The position numbers and the translations under genes are program-made. A DNA stretch of 46,556 bases, from the NCBI GenBank assembly GCA_944349415.1, contig CALVMX010000007.1, positions 1 through 46,556 on the forward strand. The letters are read 5' to 3'. Positions within the stretch are counted from its first letter, which is position 1. Each line of letters starts with the position of its first letter. The notes beneath the pieces are model-generated. The model ran no database searches and was not told where the DNA came from. It saw only the letters and a list, made by a program, of their open reading frames with translations. Source of the DNA: an uncultured Clostridia bacterium (GTDB taxonomy: Bacteria; Bacillota; Clostridia; Christensenellales; UBA1242). Shown piece by piece: positions 28,801 through 36,667 of this stretch.

Positions 28801-29475
28801 ATAGGTGTTTATATGTCTGGACATCCTCTTGAAGACCATGTTAACAAATTTAAAAATTTTACCTTGAATTCGGAAATGTATAACACAATTATTAAACCTG
28901 CTGATGAGGATATAATAGAAGATAATGACGATGAAAATGACAAATTTAATGAAGAGATTCAGCTATTAGATGGGCAACCTTTTTCTTGTGGCGGAATTAT
29001 AATTGAAGCAAAGAAAAATAGAACCAAGTCTGGCAAAGATATGTGTTATTTGAAAATTGAAGATTTGACTGGAACTTTGGAAATAACCTTGTTCCCAGCA
29101 ATTTATTCAAAATATCGTGATATAATTCAAGAAGATAATATGGTGACAATTAAAGGTAAAATTAATGTGCGTGACGGTAATAATCCATCTTTAATTGGTG
29201 AAGCTGTTTTCTTATGGGATGATGAAGAAAAAACAAAGAAAGAAGATGGGAAAGGGAAACTCTTTTTAAGATTTGACACTAAAGATATTGATATTTACTC
29301 TAAAGTCAAAAATTCTTTATCTTCATACCCTGGAGAATCTCAAGTTGTTATTAGATGCACGTCTACAGGATCTGCCTTTAATTTTCAAAATAAGGTTTCG
29401 ATAAATAACTATCTTATAAATGAACTTTCAGGGATAATAGGAAATGAAAATATTGTTGTTCAGGGGGTAAAATGA
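25876..29475 (+). CDS. dnaE: DNA polymerase III subunit alpha, DnaE type
   Basis: A 1199-residue replicative polymerase. The N-terminal PHP domain starts at HLHLHTEFSLLDGVARI (residue 5). The polymerase core has PVGPGRGSGAGSL (about 366) and the catalytic aspartates in MPDFDVDF (about 408). A C-terminal OB fold (about 1035-1120) shows GGIIIEAKKNRTKSGKDM. In Firmicutes DnaE works beside PolC and extends primers. The length fits the DnaE family. It overlaps whiA and pfk by 4 nt each, so the three are coupled. Confidence 0.97.
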   Translation: MKDFVHLHLHTEFSLLDGVARINKVVELTKERGYSACAITDHGNMFGTLQFFEACVKAGIKPIIGCEFYICDDLHRKTGKDDIGHIILLAKNNDGLHNLYKLNGIAYVDGFYYKPRIDYKTLAEHSEGVICLSACLAGHIPSLILQRRFSEAEELALKLKNMFAEGDFYLELQDHDLEEQKVVNSYLYELAKKINVKLVATNDVHYINKEDAEMQDVLMCVQMGKYLEDEDRLRFQTQEFYLKTREEMEERFPSEVLDTTVEIANKCDVVIKTKSLGESDGIDEKYKLPSNKNYIPVYKPSTGETAYDFLRRISYEGLYKNYKEVTQDLIDRLEMELSVIKEQGFVEYFLIVWDYINWSREHDIPVGPGRGSGAGSLVAYCSGITRVDPIKYNLFFERFINKERVSMPDFDVDFCTDRRGESIEYTRQRYGADHVALIVTFGRMQAKNAIRDVARVLRTPYPEVDKITKLIPAKLPDGIKKPPVLKYYFGTTGKPENDKYIIPELKEMYDNDPSVKRIADMAIKLEGVPRNTSTHAAGVLISPEPVSNFVPLARNGDDIVTQYDMIELEHLGLLKMDFLGLITLTDIKKACDYVYENHGVKIDFYNMEYDDPKVFELISSGQTDAVFQLESAGMKKFMKDLKPTCMDDVIAGISLYRPGPMDFIPKFVKNKQDPEHIEYEDPCLEDILDVTYGCIVYQEQVMKIFQVMAGYSLGQADNIRRIMGKKQVDKIDKERVKFVNGWEDPEGKKSIPGAIKLGHKKEVAEKIFDEMKEFAKYAFNKSHAAAYTYLSYQTAYLKCYYEVEFLTAVLNNRITKADSLTKYVNFAKSEGIPVLPPDVNKSGTYFKVEGKGIRFGLGGLKHVGTAIIEQMEKEREANGDFRSLEDFIDRMSEYPINKKMVECLILSGAFDAFGKTRSSCMAIYEKLMQRAHKDKKNRQLGQISFFATNDIVDTVEYPDIKEFTKKAMLRYEREIIGVYMSGHPLEDHVNKFKNFTLNSEMYNTIIKPADEDIIEDNDDENDKFNEEIQLLDGQPFSCGGIIIEAKKNRTKSGKDMCYLKIEDLTGTLEITLFPAIYSKYRDIIQEDNMVTIKGKINVRDGNNPSLIGEAVFLWDDEEKTKKEDGKGKLFLRFDTKDIDIYSKVKNSLSSYPGESQVVIRCTSTGSAFNFQNKVSINNYLINELSGIIGNENIVVQGVK

Positions 29476-30341
29476 AAATATTAGTTTTATGTAGTGGTGG
29501 CGATGCACCAGGAATGAATAGGTTTTTGTATACTCTTTCAAAAAAATTTGCAGGAGAAATTTATTACGCCAAAGCAGGTTTTAAAGGACTTGTTAATGGC
29601 GACATCTTTGCAGTTGACATGGAAAAACTTGAAGAAGCAAAAGATGAATCTGGCACAATTATTTTATCTTCTAGATATCCAGAGTTTAAAGAGGAAAAAT
29701 TCTTTAAAAAAGGTGTTAAAAATGCGAAAAAATTCGATTTTGTCGTTATTTTAGGTGGAAATGGTTCTCAAAATGGAGCGAGAGAACTTTTTGAAAGTGG
29801 AGTTAAAACAATATTTGTTCCTGCAACTATTGACAATGATGTGGAAGATTCTTTTTATTCCATAGGTTTTGACACTGCGGTGAGTCAATGTGTTTATGTG
29901 GTTGAAAACACTATGCCTAGTATTAATTCGTTTTTGCAAACTTGTTTGTTTGAAATCATGGGCAACAAAAGCGATATGATTACAAAAGCAGTGGCAAATA
30001 TTGTGCATCCTGACTATTGTATTTTAAATGAGAAGGATTTAGATCATTTAAAAATTGGAAAATGTATTAAGAAAAATCTAAAAGAAGATAAAGGCACAAT
30101 GATTTTAGTTAAAGAAAAAATAAAAAATATCTTTGAAATTAAAAAGGCTCTTGCTGAAAAAGGATTTGCGGTTAAATCTCAAATCGTCGGAAGGCTTCAA
30201 CGTGGTGGAAAACCAACCAAAAAAGAACTGCAAATGGCGGATAAATTTGCGACTATGGCAAGTAAACTTATAAAGTCAAATTGTGGTGGTAAAAAAGTTT
30301 TGGTCGATATTAATCAAAATGTTTTTGTGACAGACTTTTAA
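29472..30341 (+). CDS. Divergent 6-phosphofructokinase-family protein
   Basis: A 289-residue member of the ATP-dependent PFK family, shorter than the usual 319. SGGDAPGMN, SSRYPEF and PATIDND (catalytic aspartate) are kept. Using E. coli PfkA numbering, GGDGS is GGNGS (Asp103 to Asn), the Arg162 position is not arginine, MGR is MGN, Arg243 is Lys and His249 is Arg; Arg252 (QRGG) is kept. Most changes hit fructose-6-phosphate or magnesium contacts. The position after dnaE is where Firmicutes carry pfkA. It may be an altered-specificity enzyme, a regulatory paralogue or a weak PFK. Confidence 0.8.
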   Translation: MKILVLCSGGDAPGMNRFLYTLSKKFAGEIYYAKAGFKGLVNGDIFAVDMEKLEEAKDESGTIILSSRYPEFKEEKFFKKGVKNAKKFDFVVILGGNGSQNGARELFESGVKTIFVPATIDNDVEDSFYSIGFDTAVSQCVYVVENTMPSINSFLQTCLFEIMGNKSDMITKAVANIVHPDYCILNEKDLDHLKIGKCIKKNLKEDKGTMILVKEKIKNIFEIKKALAEKGFAVKSQIVGRLQRGGKPTKKELQMADKFATMASKLIKSNCGGKKVLVDINQNVFVTDF

Positions 30342-30343
30342 AT

Positions 30344-30369
30344 AAGGATGAAATTTCATCCTTTTTTCT
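30344..30369 (+). terminator. Terminator of the whiA-dnaE-pfk operon
   Basis: A perfect 10-bp palindromic stem (AAGGATGAAA with TTTCATCCTT) is followed by TTTTTT, starting 3 nt after the stop codon. It lies between convergent genes. Confidence 0.85.
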
Positions 30370-30384
30370 TTTAAATTCACTAAA

Positions 30385-31101
30385 TTAAATTTTTGTAAGT
30401 AAAATATTACAGTAGGCAAGTTTAACTTTATGCGAAAAGTCATCTTTACTATTAGTCAAACTTTCAAGTTCGGTTGATATAATATTAAAAATTTCTCTTA
30501 TAGAGGAAATATTGACACTTTGATTTTCTGAAAACAGTGTTTCAAAATTATTTTTTGTGGTCAAAAAGTCGGAATAAATTTCATTGACATTAAGTCTTGC
30601 TGTTATTTCGTCATACACATTGGTATCTAGAGAAATAGAAATATCATATAAACTTTTGTAAGTTGTATATCTTATCTGTAGGCACTCTTTTATCACTTGT
30701 TGCTCTTTGCTTGAAAAGTTGCCTTCAAGTGAAAGATTATCTAAAGAATAGGACAAAATCTCTGCATTATAGCCATCGACTTTTAAACTGCTTTTGACAA
30801 GTTCTGCATCATTTACATTGTCATATATGCTTGCTATGATATAAAAAGTATTATTATCTTCATAGATATAACCGGCGCAACCTTTATTTTGAAACTCACT
30901 TTTTAAGGTCTCACACTCGTCTTTATTTTCGCTTTGATAAATTGAAAGAAGGTAGTAGGTTAAATTTTGGCTTTCTACTTTTGAGGTTGTCTGAAAAAGA
31001 TTTGTGGTCACAACAAGTGTGGAAATTAAATATCCTACAGAAACGCATAAAATCAATGTCAAAAAAGCAAAAAAAGTTGTAAAATATGGAAATTTTTTCA
31101 T
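30385..31101 (-). CDS. Membrane-anchored protein with SPOR-like domain
   Basis: A 238-residue protein with one N-terminal membrane helix (about residues 8-32) and an extracytoplasmic remainder. Residues 48-118 have a SPOR-like pattern: YYLLSIYQSENKDE, a helix, then YIYEDNNTFYIIASIYDN and a second helix. SPOR domains bind denuded peptidoglycan at division sites. The C-terminal 110 residues are helical and not recognised. No Shine-Dalgarno site is visible. The domain call is by pattern only. Confidence 0.55.
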   Translation of the reverse strand: MKKFPYFTTFFAFLTLILCVSVGYLISTLVVTTNLFQTTSKVESQNLTYYLLSIYQSENKDECETLKSEFQNKGCAGYIYEDNNTFYIIASIYDNVNDAELVKSSLKVDGYNAEILSYSLDNLSLEGNFSSKEQQVIKECLQIRYTTYKSLYDISISLDTNVYDEITARLNVNEIYSDFLTTKNNFETLFSENQSVNISSIREIFNIISTELESLTNSKDDFSHKVKLAYCNILLTKI

Positions 31102-31192
31102 ATTTTAATATATTTTGTCACTTTTCAAATTAGAATTAATATTTTAAATATGATTTTAGTTTGTTTTTCTTTTATTTTATTAAAAAGTTTGA

Positions 31193-31198
31193 TATAAT
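31193..31198 (+). promoter_or_regulatory. -10 element implying a leaderless patatin transcript
   Basis: A perfect TATAAT ends 6 nt before the ATG at 31205, so transcription would start at or next to the start codon. No Shine-Dalgarno site exists. The -35 region is poor (TTTTAT at 17-nt spacing). Confidence 0.5.
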
Positions 31199-31204
31199 TA
31201 ATCT

Positions 31205-32053
31205 ATGAAAAATATTTTTAACCTTTTTAAACGAAAAATAAAAATTGGGGTTGCTTTTGGTGGTGGTGGAGCCAAAGGCGTAACACATATTGGCGTTATC
31301 AAGGCATTCCAAGAATTTGGACTTGATTTTGATTATGTCGCAGGCACTAGCGTTGGAAGTATTATGGGTTCGGCTTACGCTAACGGTATGAAATATGAGG
31401 AAATTTTAAAAATTGCGAAAGAACTGAAAACAAGCGACATTAGGACAAGCAAATTATTTTTTATTCCTTCTAAAACTGAAGGTATTGAAACCATGATGAT
31501 CAATACCTTCGGTGACATAAACATAGAGGACCTTAAAAAACCTTTTTCTTGTGTTGCTGTTGACATCAAAAGCACTAAAGAAATATGTATTTCTAAAGGA
31601 AATCTTGCGAAAGCTGTGGCAGGAAGTTGTTGCGTTCCTGGAGTTTTTCAGCCTGTTCCTTTCAAAGACTTTTTACTTTGTGATGGCGGCTTGCAAAACA
31701 ATATTCCAGCCAATATTCCACGTTTTTTTGGATGCGATTATGTTATCGCTGTGGACTGTAACAGCACAAGGACGTATGGCACAGAAAGCTCAAAAACTTT
31801 GGATGTGCTCGCGTGCTCTATAAGAATATTGATGAAGAGCAATTCTATTAAAGGATATATGAATGCTGACCTCACAATCGCGAGCGATACCAAAAAATTC
31901 AAATCTACGGAACTTCAAGGAATTGATGAAATGGTGGATATAGGTTATCGAAACGCTGTGGACATGATGCCGGAAATTATGAAAATATTTGCTGGCAAAT
32001 ATCCTAAAAAGAAAAGTAAAGATTTTGGAAAGGATGATATTTTGTTTATCTAG
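31205..32053 (+). CDS. Patatin-like phospholipase (RssA type)
   Basis: A 282-residue serine acyl hydrolase. The oxyanion motif is GGGGAKG (about residue 19), the nucleophile motif is AGTSVGS (about 43), and the catalytic aspartate is in CDGGLQNNIP (about 160). This Ser-Asp dyad is complete, so activity is expected, probably on membrane lipids or acyl esters. There is no signal peptide, so it is cytoplasmic. The gene appears leaderless. The next gene starts 2 nt after its stop. Confidence 0.92.
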   Translation: MKNIFNLFKRKIKIGVAFGGGGAKGVTHIGVIKAFQEFGLDFDYVAGTSVGSIMGSAYANGMKYEEILKIAKELKTSDIRTSKLFFIPSKTEGIETMMINTFGDINIEDLKKPFSCVAVDIKSTKEICISKGNLAKAVAGSCCVPGVFQPVPFKDFLLCDGGLQNNIPANIPRFFGCDYVIAVDCNSTRTYGTESSKTLDVLACSIRILMKSNSIKGYMNADLTIASDTKKFKSTELQGIDEMVDIGYRNAVDMMPEIMKIFAGKYPKKKSKDFGKDDILFI

Positions 32054-32055
32054 TT

Positions 32056-33162
32056 ATGCAAAAGTTAAAAAATTATTGGGTTAAAATCAAAAATTTCAAA
32101 ATAACGAGGAAGTTTGTTTTGCAAACTTTTCTTGTTTTATTGCTCACTTGCCTTTTTTCTTTAATTTATTTTAATCAAGCAACAATATCATTATATTTAC
32201 ATAATTTTTCCTCTTTAAATAAAAATACACTTCAAATTTACAGTATATATGTTGGGCAGGGCGACTCTTCCTTTGTGATTTTGCCGGATAAAACTTCAAT
32301 TTTGATAGATACTGGAACGGAAGAATATGCGGATAAGTTTTGTGGCGAACTTAGTGCTATTATGGAAAACAACGGCATAGAGAAAATAGATTATCTTTTT
32401 CTCACTCATCCTCATAGCGACCATATAGGCGGAGCAATTAAAGTTTTTGAAAGATTTGAAGTATTAGATATTTTTCGCCCGATTATATGCTTGCCAAATG
32501 AAAATAATCCTTATGGATATGATACAACTGAAGATTTTTTATATATTGATGTTATAGAAAAAGCAAAGGGAGAAGGAATTGTTAATTTTATAACTCCTCA
32601 AGAATGGCAAATTTCTTCTTATATACTAAAAATTTGGACTCCGCTTTCTGTTTCGTATTCCGATTTAAACGATTATTCACCGGTCATCACTCTTCAAAAT
32701 GAGGAAAATTCTTTAATGTTTACAGGAGACTTGTCCATTGACGGCGAAGAAGAATTTTTGGAAGTTGTAAACGAAATTGATTTAGATATTGACCTTTTGA
32801 AAGTGTCACATCATGGCTCTCAAAATGCAACAAGTGCAGAGTTTTTGCAGAAAATTAAGCCAGAAGTGGCAATAATAAGTGCAGGTGTAGATAACATTTA
32901 TAATTTTCCTAATGAAGAGCTAATAGAGCGGTTAAAGACAAATGGTGTTCAAAATATCTATTCAACAAACACTTTAGGCACAATTGGAATAAGTTTAGAT
33001 AACGGTTTGACAATTGTGGCAAGTGGCTTCATCTTTCAAGATAATGCTTTTTTGGTTACAATTTATTTTATTCTTCTTTTTGCCATTTTTTCTGTTAGAG
33101 AACCTTATATTTTAAAAAGAGAAAAAAGATACGAATCCTTTTTACAAAAAAAGAAAATATAG
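32056..33162 (+). CDS. Membrane-anchored ComEC-type metallo-beta-lactamase protein
   Basis: A 368-residue protein. A membrane helix near residues 20-42 is followed by a metallo-beta-lactamase domain like the C-terminal part of ComEC/Rec2: VGQGDSSFVILP, ILIDTG, the metal motif LTHPHSDHIGG (about residue 117), FTGDLS and KVSHHGSQNATS. A second hydrophobic segment lies at about 330-348. Unlike ComEC it has no competence channel. The domain is predicted outside the membrane, where it may be a nuclease or phosphodiesterase. It is coupled to the patatin gene. Confidence 0.88.
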   Translation: MQKLKNYWVKIKNFKITRKFVLQTFLVLLLTCLFSLIYFNQATISLYLHNFSSLNKNTLQIYSIYVGQGDSSFVILPDKTSILIDTGTEEYADKFCGELSAIMENNGIEKIDYLFLTHPHSDHIGGAIKVFERFEVLDIFRPIICLPNENNPYGYDTTEDFLYIDVIEKAKGEGIVNFITPQEWQISSYILKIWTPLSVSYSDLNDYSPVITLQNEENSLMFTGDLSIDGEEEFLEVVNEIDLDIDLLKVSHHGSQNATSAEFLQKIKPEVAIISAGVDNIYNFPNEELIERLKTNGVQNIYSTNTLGTIGISLDNGLTIVASGFIFQDNAFLVTIYFILLFAIFSVREPYILKREKRYESFLQKKKI

Positions 33163-33171
33163 TAAATTTGT

Positions 33172-33199
33172 TTGTTAAAAATTTAGTTTGTGGTAAAAT
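33172..33199 (+). promoter_or_regulatory. Promoter implying a leaderless transcript
   Basis: TTGTTA (33172-33177), 16 nt and TAAAAT (33194-33199) end 6 nt before the ATG at 33206. No Shine-Dalgarno site lies before that ATG. Confidence 0.55.
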
Positions 33200-33205
33200 A
33201 CTTTT

Positions 33206-33679
33206 ATGAGCAAAAGTCTTCCAAACAAAATTGTGATAGTATCTTTATGCGAAAAGTTCTCTAATGAAATCGCTAATTTGATTTCACAAGATTTAGGTAT
33301 GCTCTATTGCAATGCCAAGGATTTAATTGAATATGAACTCATAGACAGAAAAATGGTGGAGGATCTTGCGAGTTTGAAATATGTGCAAGAAATTGAAAAA
33401 AAAGTTTTAAAAAATTTGTCGACTTATGAAAATGTTTGCATATCATTGTCTTATGAGTACTTTATCAAATGTTCTAAGAATTTTGAAAATAACAGTATAA
33501 TTATTTTTCTTGATTTGCCTAAAAACTTCTTAAAAGAAAAGGAAAAAATAAGTTATTTAGATTATGATGACAGGAAAGAGAATCTTGAAAAATTATCAAC
33601 CTGTAGCATTCGAATTAAAAAACTTGACAGAACTTTTGTTAAAGAAAAAATTTTGAAAATTCTGGGAGGATTACTATGA
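33206..33679 (+). CDS. Shikimate-kinase-like protein lacking the P-loop
   Basis: A 157-residue protein whose order of elements follows shikimate kinase: first strand KIVIVSL, second strand LGMLYCNAKDLIE (where the kinase has an Asp-rich D-x-D-x-xIE), EIEKKVLKNLS (the helix before the GGG loop), IIIFLDLP and a final helix. Where the P-loop GxxGxGKS should be, it reads SLCEKFSNE, with no lysine-serine/threonine pair, and the GGG substrate loop is also lost. A catalytically dead relative is likely; the role is unknown. It overlaps transketolase by ATGA. Confidence 0.5.
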   Translation: MSKSLPNKIVIVSLCEKFSNEIANLISQDLGMLYCNAKDLIEYELIDRKMVEDLASLKYVQEIEKKVLKNLSTYENVCISLSYEYFIKCSKNFENNSIIIFLDLPKNFLKEKEKISYLDYDDRKENLEKLSTCSIRIKKLDRTFVKEKILKILGGLL

Positions 33680-35643
33680 ATTTAACTCAAAAAGCTTTAA
33701 ATTATCTAAAAGCAATATCGGCAGAAACTATATCTAATGCAAAATCAGGACATTTGGGTATAACACTTGGTGCATCTTCCATTTTGTTTGCATTGTTTAA
33801 AGATCACTACAACTTTGATGCTGGAGATACCGATTTTTTAAATCGCGATAGGCTTGTTTTATCAGCAGGGCATGCAAGTGCGCTATATTATACTCTTTTA
33901 TCAATGTTTGGCTTTGATATCAGTTTGCAAGACTTAAAAAATTTCCGCTCTTACAAATCTAAAACGCCAGGACATCCAGAATATCGTGTCACAGACGGTG
34001 TGGAAATCTCCACCGGAGCTTTAGGTCAAGGCGTCGCAAATGCTGTTGGTATGGCAATAGCAGAAAGCGTTATGGAAGAGCGTTTCAACACTGTTGGCTT
34101 TGATATTTTTAATCATTATACCTATTGTTTCATGGGTGATGGTTGCTTAATGGAAGGTGTGGCTCAAGAGGCGATTAGTCTTGCCGGAAATTTAAAACTT
34201 AACAAATTAATTTTCCTTTATGACAATAACAATGTGACTATCGATGGGCCTTTGAATTTGGCAAACAAGGAAAATGTGGCTAAAAAGTTTCGTGCTATGG
34301 GTTGGTCGGTAATCAATGTTGCGAATGGAAATTCCTATCGTGCTTGCTCTTCTGCCATAGCACGAGCAAAGAAAAGTAAGAAGCCAACGATAATTATTTT
34401 TAACACGACTATCGGTATTGGCACAGAAAAAGAAGGAACTTCTTCTGTTCATGGTGCATATTTGAATCAAACTGAACTTGCCGCGTTTAAAGAAAAATTG
34501 GGCGTCAAAGAAAGTTTCTTTATTCCAAGTGATGTAAGAGAACTTTGTATGGCTACCACGCGTCGCGGAAAATTGGAACACGAAAAATGGAATCAACTTC
34601 TTGCTATGTATAGTAGCACTCATCCAGAACTTTATAAAAATTTTCTTACTTTCTTTGATAGAAAAAAGATTAATTTTGAACGAATAATGAAAAATATTGC
34701 GAAATTTGACGGGCAAAGTTTAAGAAGAATAAATCACAATGCTTTATGCGAACTGGCATATCAATGTCCTCAACTTATTGGCGGAACCGCAGACCTTGCA
34801 CCATCTTCTCTTGCTTATATAGACAATGCGGGCAACTTTTCTGCTGGAAATCGTCGTGGTAAAAATATTCATTTTGGTGTTCGTGAGCATGCTATGGGTG
34901 CGATTATGAATGGTATAGCAGTTTACGAAGACTTTATCACTTTTGATTCCACATTCTTAATGTTTTCTAACTATATGCTTCCAGCTCTTCGTATGCGTGC
35001 GCTTATGAAACTTCCAGTTATGAGTTTTTTTACTCACGATAGCATTGCAGTCGGTCAGGATGGGCCTTCTCACCAACCAATTGAAAATTTGACACAACTT
35101 AGATGTATTATAGGTAATACTGTTTTTCGTCCTTGTGACTATAAAGAACTTGTGGCAGGATATCAATATTGTCTTAAAAACTACAAACCAGTCGCTTTTG
35201 CTCTTTCAAGACAGGATATTCCTCATGTTGACAATACCTCTTTTGAGCTGGCTTTAAATGGTGGCTATACACTAATCGACTGTGGGCAAAAAGTAGATGT
35301 GATTTTGGTGGCAACAGGAAGCGAAGTGCCACTTGCTGTCAGCATGGCAAAAGAGCTTGCAAAAAAGCATAAAGTCAATGTTGTCAGTATGCCTTCACTT
35401 GAGGTGTTTGAGCAACAACCAGTGTCATACAAACAAAAGGTGTTGCCAAAGGATGCTCTTTGCGTGTTTGTTGAGATGAGTAATGACACTAAACCTCTTA
35501 AAGTATTACCAAAAAACACCTATCTCTATGAAGTAGAGAGTTATCAATTTAGTGGAAACGGAGAAACTGTGGTTGATAAAGCTGGCTTCAATGTCAAAGC
35601 ACTTTCTAAGTTTGTAGAAAACAAGATAAAACAACAATTTTAG
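33676..35643 (+). CDS. tkt: Transketolase
   Basis: A 655-residue thiamine-diphosphate enzyme of the non-oxidative pentose phosphate pathway. The N-terminal histidine lies in SGHLGITLG (usually SGHPG). The diphosphate-binding motif is GDGCLMEG...NNN (about residues 155-185), and STGALGQG precedes it. The pyrimidine domain begins near 355 with GGTADLAPS and VREHAMGAIMNG, and DSIAVGQDGPSHQPIE follows. The start is coupled to the kinase-like gene by a 4-nt overlap. Confidence 0.95.
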   Translation: MNLTQKALNYLKAISAETISNAKSGHLGITLGASSILFALFKDHYNFDAGDTDFLNRDRLVLSAGHASALYYTLLSMFGFDISLQDLKNFRSYKSKTPGHPEYRVTDGVEISTGALGQGVANAVGMAIAESVMEERFNTVGFDIFNHYTYCFMGDGCLMEGVAQEAISLAGNLKLNKLIFLYDNNNVTIDGPLNLANKENVAKKFRAMGWSVINVANGNSYRACSSAIARAKKSKKPTIIIFNTTIGIGTEKEGTSSVHGAYLNQTELAAFKEKLGVKESFFIPSDVRELCMATTRRGKLEHEKWNQLLAMYSSTHPELYKNFLTFFDRKKINFERIMKNIAKFDGQSLRRINHNALCELAYQCPQLIGGTADLAPSSLAYIDNAGNFSAGNRRGKNIHFGVREHAMGAIMNGIAVYEDFITFDSTFLMFSNYMLPALRMRALMKLPVMSFFTHDSIAVGQDGPSHQPIENLTQLRCIIGNTVFRPCDYKELVAGYQYCLKNYKPVAFALSRQDIPHVDNTSFELALNGGYTLIDCGQKVDVILVATGSEVPLAVSMAKELAKKHKVNVVSMPSLEVFEQQPVSYKQKVLPKDALCVFVEMSNDTKPLKVLPKNTYLYEVESYQFSGNGETVVDKAGFNVKALSKFVENKIKQQF

Positions 35644-35687
35644 TTAAAATTCGTCAAATAGTAACAAAAATTTGATAATTTTCATAT

Positions 35688-35731
35688 AACCTTTCAAATT
35701 ATACTATTAATGTATATTTGAGAGGTTTTTT
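35688..35731 (+). terminator. Long hairpin with T-run, embedding the next gene's ribosome-binding site
   Basis: The left arm 35688-35704 pairs with 35712-35727 (16 pairs, one bulge, one G-T) around a 7-nt loop. The hairpin ends in six T residues immediately before the ATG at 35732. It has the form of a terminator for tkt. The right arm contains GAGAGG, the only ribosome-binding site for the following gene. Confidence 0.75.
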
Positions 35732-36658
35732 ATGAATAAAAGAAGCATAGTTTTAAGCGATATAAATGGAAATTCTTCTGTGAAAGCAGTTTTGACACTC
35801 GAAAGAAAGGAAGATGACATTGAAGGTATGATAAGATTTTATAATCTTCCATATGAATTTGAAGGGCTTTTAACTTTGGGTTTTTATGTCGAAAATAAAG
35901 TTATAAAAAGTGGGCTGACGAAAAAATCCAATTCATTGTATACCTTTTTTCTTTCTGAAGATTTCATAGAGAAAAATTTTTCTTGTGCGGTGATAATTTT
36001 CAAAGAGGCGGAAGCAAAGCCTCTTTTATATGGTTCTACAAATGGTAGACAGGAAGAGGTGTATGCAAATATCATCAACGAACTTTCAACAAATTCAAAT
36101 GTAGAAAATGTGGAAAAAGTGCTAGATAAATACGGGCTTTATTACGATGAAGAAGAACAAAAAGAAATAGATGCCAAAATTGATGAGTGTATGGAAGAGA
36201 ACAAATGTTCAAAATGTGTCTATAAAGAACAATTCTTTAGCAAAGTGCAAAGTGAAGAAAAATTAAAAAATGATGAAACTATAGAAGAGGAAACTGAAGA
36301 AATTCAAGCAGAAGAAAAGGACAATTTTTATTTTAAACTTAAACCTCAAATTGACAAACTTTTTGAAAATAATCCGATTGAAAAAAATCTGGAAGAGATG
36401 ATACCTTCATCCAAATGGATTAAAGTGGAATATGAGGATGATGGCGATTTTTATGTTTTTGGTCTACTTTATGAAGGAGATGTCATAAAATATGTTTGTT
36501 ATGGGGTTCCTGCCATTTTTGAGGAAGAACCACCTAAAGAGCTTTCTGGTTATCCGATTTTTTTACCGCTTGATAAGAATAATCAAAAAGGCTTTGGCTA
36601 TTGGCTTACTTATCAGGATGCGGAGACTGGAGAACCTATAAAAGCTGTGATAGATTAA
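35732..36658 (+). CDS. Hypothetical acidic protein, 308 residues
   Basis: I do not recognise this family with certainty. Residues 1-110 are beta-rich and start with a short basic stretch. Residues about 115-205 are highly acidic and probably disordered, with CSKC near 156 as the only cysteine pair. Residues about 210-308 form a second conserved-looking domain ending in GYPIFLPLDKNNQKGFGYWL. There is no signal peptide or membrane helix. The start lies directly after a terminator-like hairpin. Confidence 0.75.
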   Translation: MNKRSIVLSDINGNSSVKAVLTLERKEDDIEGMIRFYNLPYEFEGLLTLGFYVENKVIKSGLTKKSNSLYTFFLSEDFIEKNFSCAVIIFKEAEAKPLLYGSTNGRQEEVYANIINELSTNSNVENVEKVLDKYGLYYDEEEQKEIDAKIDECMEENKCSKCVYKEQFFSKVQSEEKLKNDETIEEETEEIQAEEKDNFYFKLKPQIDKLFENNPIEKNLEEMIPSSKWIKVEYEDDGDFYVFGLLYEGDVIKYVCYGVPAIFEEEPPKELSGYPIFLPLDKNNQKGFGYWLTYQDAETGEPIKAVID

Positions 36659-36667
36659 GGGTGATAA

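Noticed and set aside
10163..33678. Possible reassignment of TGA
   Set aside because: TGA ends rplP, map, whiA, dnaE and the kinase-like gene at the expected places, and tryptophan is written TGG.
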